A stretch of 64,000 bases of DNA from Bog-473 sp963787485 (GTDB lineage Bacteria > Actinomycetota > Acidimicrobiia > Acidimicrobiales > RAAP-2): NCBI GenBank assembly GCA_963787485.1, contig CAWBDF010000006.1:186001-250000 (forward strand). Direction: 5' to 3'. Each line of letters begins with the position of its first letter. Positions within the stretch are counted from its first letter, which is position 1. The notes under the pieces are model-generated. The model was not told where the DNA came from and searched no databases. It saw nothing but the letters and a program-made list of their open reading frames with translations. The translations under genes and the position numbers were made by a program. This document shows positions 61,151 to 64,000 of this stretch, one piece after another.

Positions 61151-62007
61151 ATCAGGTACTTCCGACCGTCGCCGAACTTCCGCGCTACGGATACCCGGAG
61201 CGGCCGCTGGCCTTCCGCCATGACGTACACCTCGATCCCCGCCTGACGCCCGACGCGATCGCGGACCTCGCCGATCGACTGCCCGCCGAAGAGGTGGCCT
61301 ACGAGATCGGGACGAAGCCCCTGGTGGTCCCCGAGGAAGGGCCCCCGCGAGGTGTTCTGGAGCGACCGGGTGACGTGATTCGCAACCTGGAGAACGCCGA
61401 TGCGTGGTTGGCGCTTCTCAACGCGGAATCAGATCCGGCGATCGCCGATCTGATGATCGGCGTGCTCAATCAGCTCCAGCCCGGGATCATGGCCACCCAA
61501 GGGAGGATGCGAAATCGCGGGGCATATTTCTTCGTCGCCTCCCCGAATTCGATCACGCCGGCCCACATCGACATCGAGTACAGCCTGTTGTTGCAGTTCA
61601 GAGGGATCAAGACAGTGAGCTTTGGGCGTTGGGAGAGCGACGCCGTTCGGCGATCCGAAGTGAATCGGTACTGGGAGGGCTCCGATGGTCGGATCGAGGC
61701 GATGCCCGAGGAGATGAGCTCCTTTCGGCTGTCGCCCGGGATGGGGGTGTACATCCCCCCTTGCACACCGCACTGGGTGCAGAGCGGACCCGAGACCGCC
61801 ATGTCCGTGACACTGGCATTCCACACTGCCGCTTCGACGAGGGAGCGGCGGGTCGAGGACTTCAATTCGCTCGCTCGGCGGATCCACCTGCATCCCCGCG
61901 AACCCGGGCGTTCTGCCATCGTCGACACCGCCAAGATTGGCGCGATCGCCGTCTGGGCGGCCGCAAGGAAGGTCCGTGGCGCCCCCAGGGCACTGGGCGC
62001 GAAGTGA
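61132..62007 (+). CDS. JmjC/cupin-like Fe(II)-dependent oxygenase-type protein
   Basis: 291 residues from GTG 61132, selected because a perfect AAGGAGG lies five bases upstream, inside the end of the GT2 gene; earlier starts exist (ATG 61075) but lack this signal. The central region ITPAHIDIEYSLLLQFRGIK has the H-x-D pair of cupin/JmjC iron sites, and YIPPCTPHWVQSG supplies the distal histidine. Related proteins hydroxylate proteins or small molecules using 2-oxoglutarate; in a glycan locus it could hydroxylate a sugar-linked group. Such proteins are not common in EPS loci to my knowledge. Substrate unknown. Confidence 0.72.
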   Translation: MVAEPVDQVLPTVAELPRYGYPERPLAFRHDVHLDPRLTPDAIADLADRLPAEEVAYEIGTKPLVVPEEGPPRGVLERPGDVIRNLENADAWLALLNAESDPAIADLMIGVLNQLQPGIMATQGRMRNRGAYFFVASPNSITPAHIDIEYSLLLQFRGIKTVSFGRWESDAVRRSEVNRYWEGSDGRIEAMPEEMSSFRLSPGMGVYIPPCTPHWVQSGPETAMSVTLAFHTAASTRERRVEDFNSLARRIHLHPREPGRSAIVDTAKIGAIAVWAAARKVRGAPRALGAK

Positions 62008-62026
62008 CGGGCGGCGCATGCAGGGG

Positions 62027-63076
62027 CTAGTTCGTCATCCGGGCAACGGCTGATCGCCCGAGGCGAACGGCCTGCACTGCCGCCCGGTGGGCACGCAACG
62101 TCGCCGTCGTGGCGGCGCAGCCGAGCCCACCCACCGCTCCTTTGCCGGCGACGAGCCGGTAGATCCCTCGTTGCTGGGTGGTGAACCGGCCTTTGTACGG
62201 CTCTTCACCCCGAAGGAAGTCCACCTCGCTGAAGCCTCGGTCGCAGGCGTCGTCGATGATGGCGGCGAGCAAAGTGGTCGTCGCATCTCTCCAGCGCGGA
62301 TCGGTGTGCCGGGCGCTCTGATACAGGCTTACGCGCCCCGCGACCTCGAATGCCGACACGCTGGATACCACGAGATCGTCGGCACCGAGTTCGTGGACGA
62401 CCGCCTCGTCGGCCGCTGCGCCGCCTGCGCAACCGGCGGCAAAACGGTCGAAGACCGGCAGGAACCGGGAACGGTTTCCCCACTGCGATCGGTGGAGGTC
62501 CCGTAAGGTGTCGAGGCTCGAGAGGACCGCCGGGCCACGGATCGTCCGGTGTACGACCCCCTCGTTGGCGAGGCGCCCTGAGGCTTTGCGGAGATTGCGC
62601 CGGAACTGAGCGGGCAGCGTGGCCCGGAAGGCCTCGGCATTGTCGGGCAACGGCGCGAACGGAGCGGCGGCGATCTGCTCGAAGTACGCGCGGCCCGGCA
62701 GGACCTCCGGTAACCGTGACCCGGCTCGGACACCCCCGAGGTTGAACAGGCGCCCACCGCGGCGATTGAGCCAGTTTCTGACGACGCTGACCACGGTCGC
62801 CTCGTGACCGGGGGCCGACAACAGGTCGACGTGATCCGGGCACAGTGACCCGTCCCCCATCACCCTGATGCTCGACATTCGGCGCCGTTGTTCCAGGGCA
62901 AGGCCGCCGACGAGCTCCGTGTGGTCGACCACCAGGAGGAAGTGACGGCCCGAGCCGCCGGTCGCCGCCAGCCACCACGATCGCAGGAAGGGTGACGGAA
63001 GGGGGGAGGAATCCACCAGTCGATCCCATTGGGGCGCCCATTCGCCGAGGTGCGGGAGGTCAAGCAGGCTGGGCAA
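62027..63076 (-). CDS. GNAT-type acyltransferase, CelD/BcsL-like
   Basis: 349 residues. Two GNAT-like halves: the first includes SPFLRSWWLAATGGSGRHFL and LVGGLALEQRRRMSSIRVMG; the second has RRNLRKASGRLANEGVVHRT, LHRSQWGNRSRFLPVFDRF and SEVDFLRGEEPYKGRFTTQQ, characteristic of the CelD/cellulose-biosynthesis GNAT group found in EPS loci. Likely acylates sugar residues. The opening codon is TTG 63076; no ATG occurs in the first 60 codons, so the exact start is uncertain. Convergent with the JmjC-like gene, 19 bases apart. Confidence 0.8.
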   Translation of the reverse strand: MPSLLDLPHLGEWAPQWDRLVDSSPLPSPFLRSWWLAATGGSGRHFLLVVDHTELVGGLALEQRRRMSSIRVMGDGSLCPDHVDLLSAPGHEATVVSVVRNWLNRRGGRLFNLGGVRAGSRLPEVLPGRAYFEQIAAAPFAPLPDNAEAFRATLPAQFRRNLRKASGRLANEGVVHRTIRGPAVLSSLDTLRDLHRSQWGNRSRFLPVFDRFAAGCAGGAAADEAVVHELGADDLVVSSVSAFEVAGRVSLYQSARHTDPRWRDATTTLLAAIIDDACDRGFSEVDFLRGEEPYKGRFTTQQRGIYRLVAGKGAVGGLGCAATTATLRAHRAAVQAVRLGRSAVARMTN

Positions 63077-63291
63077 AGGGATTACCGGATGGGTCTCGGA
63101 GGCTGATGTCGGACGAGTTGTCGCAGTTCACGTCAACACTCGCACCGTTGTTGGCTGACACTGGTCCTCCCGCCTGCCTGCTGCCGGCCAGCACCGCCGG
63201 TGTCGATTTCGACACACCTTAGGGAGTCCTTGTCTGACCCAACCACACCGGCCGAGTCCGGCTTCCAACCGCGCCTGGCTTCGGGCGCTCC

Positions 63292-64000
63292 TTACGAGTA
63301 CGCCTGAACCTCCGCCACCTCCATGGACGCGGACGGGGTGGCGCCAGACGTCATGGTGTGGCCCGATGCCGGTTGGGAGGCCACCTCGAGCTGAAGGATG
63401 ATCTCATAGGGCTCCCCGGTGATGGTCGTGCCCGACGAGGCCAGGATCTGCCACACCTGCCGGCCGTCGAAGAAGCCGGTGATGCTCCGGCCAGGGATGA
63501 ACTCGACACCGTAGATGTGGTACCCGCTGGAGAGATCCACGCCGGTGTCCACGGCTTGCTGCTGTTCGCCCTGATCGGAGAAGTAGTCCGAGTGCATCTC
63601 AAGGTTGGGGTCGAGAAAGTCCTCCTGGCCCCCCTCTTGGAGGTCGAGCTCGTTGTCGGGGGAGCCGGAAGGGCCACGCAAGAACCAGATCGCAGGCCAC
63701 ATGCCCTGGCTGGTGTCGGGCATCTTGGCCTTCACCTGCACGTACCAGCCGCTCGTCGGTAGTGAGAACTTTCCCTCGGTGGTCACCACCCCGCTGATCC
63801 ACGGATAGCTTCCCGCCCATTGGTTCGTGTTCCGCTGCGCCGTGAGCGTCAGACCGTTGTCGACTCTGACCTGGGACGGTCCGAACATAGCCACCTCTTC
63901 GCCAACCGGCGTGTTCGGGCCGCTATAGGGCGACGGGAGACTGCCGAAGTTGTTCCAGGTGATCCCGTCGGCACCGAGGAGCGGACTCCACTTCGTCGGG
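63292..64000 (-). CDS. Glycoside hydrolase family 16 (5' end outside window)
   Basis: The frame is open to the right edge: by hand translation it continues upstream of 63894 as WSPLLGADGITWNNFGSLPS, so the GTG at 63894 is not the true start. GVVTTEGKFSLPTSGWYVQV, MWPAIWFLRG and the catalytic NELDLQEGG (E-x-D-x-x-E) identify a GH16 beta-jelly-roll; ILQLEVASQPASG and the final MEVAEVQAYS are the usual last strands. Endo-acting beta-glucanase-type enzyme, probably secreted, likely trimming or releasing the polysaccharide. About 236 residues are visible, close to the whole catalytic domain; the signal region is missing. Confidence 0.87.
   Translation of the reverse strand, partial: PTKWSPLLGADGITWNNFGSLPSPYSGPNTPVGEEVAMFGPSQVRVDNGLTLTAQRNTNQWAGSYPWISGVVTTEGKFSLPTSGWYVQVKAKMPDTSQGMWPAIWFLRGPSGSPDNELDLQEGGQEDFLDPNLEMHSDYFSDQGEQQQAVDTGVDLSSGYHIYGVEFIPGRSITGFFDGRQVWQILASSGTTITGEPYEIILQLEVASQPASGHTMTSGATPSASMEVAEVQAYS

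Overview
The window is high-GC DNA, most likely from an actinomycete of the class Acidimicrobiia. The main taxonomic hint is a six-copy array of a 42-residue YWLVASDGGIF-type repeat, which I associate with that group; the rest of the gene content fits but does not prove it. It is almost entirely one large exopolysaccharide / surface-glycan locus plus a neighbouring block of secreted modular proteins. I see no rRNA, tRNA, CRISPR array, phage gene or transposase.

Layout. 1-4937: a flippase running off the left edge, then GT4, GT2 and polysaccharide pyruvyl transferase genes on the other strand. 4915-19045 (minus): an eleven-gene operon, mostly with 1-4 bp overlaps, in the order nucleotide-sugar dehydrogenase, GT4, asparagine synthetase, bi-domain zinc dehydrogenase/oxidoreductase, heparinase-like lyase, GmhB, GmhA, GT4, epimerase, HddC, HddA. 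GmhA, HddA, GmhB and HddC form the whole GDP-D-glycero-alpha-D-manno-heptose pathway. 19208-23631: LuxR-type regulator, HIT-like gene, the initiating polyprenyl-phosphate sugar transferase, and an ECF-like sigma factor preceded by a 23-bp-periodic array. 23637-30279: deoxysugar tailoring (three methyltransferases, sugar-1-phosphate cytidylyltransferase, PIG-L deacetylase, RmlC-like epimerase, aldo/keto reductase).

30543-48133 is a secreted-protein island: an esterase with perfect 789-bp internal repeats, an Ig-like/PQQ-propeller protein, two proteins sharing an almost identical right-handed beta-helix module on different N-terminal modules, an epimerase between them, and an apiosidase-like glycosidase. 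48135-64000 returns to glycan synthesis: GT2, a GMC-type oxidoreductase with a four-cysteine cluster motif, SDR, a large GT-C-like membrane protein containing an in-frame piece of UvrD/PcrA helicase, GT4, polysaccharide deacetylase, GT4, GT2, JmjC/cupin protein, CelD-type acyltransferase, and a GH16 glycosidase running off the right edge.

How it fits together: the sugar transferase loads the first sugar on the lipid carrier, the GT4/GT2 enzymes add sugars (including activated heptose and branched deoxysugars), pyruvyl, acyl and amide groups are added, the flippase exports the unit, and the heparinase-like, deacetylase and GH16 enzymes trim the product. Five genes are each broken by one single-base indel in a C/G-rich run. 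This looks more like uncorrected sequence error than five true pseudogenes, and it affects how several products should be read.
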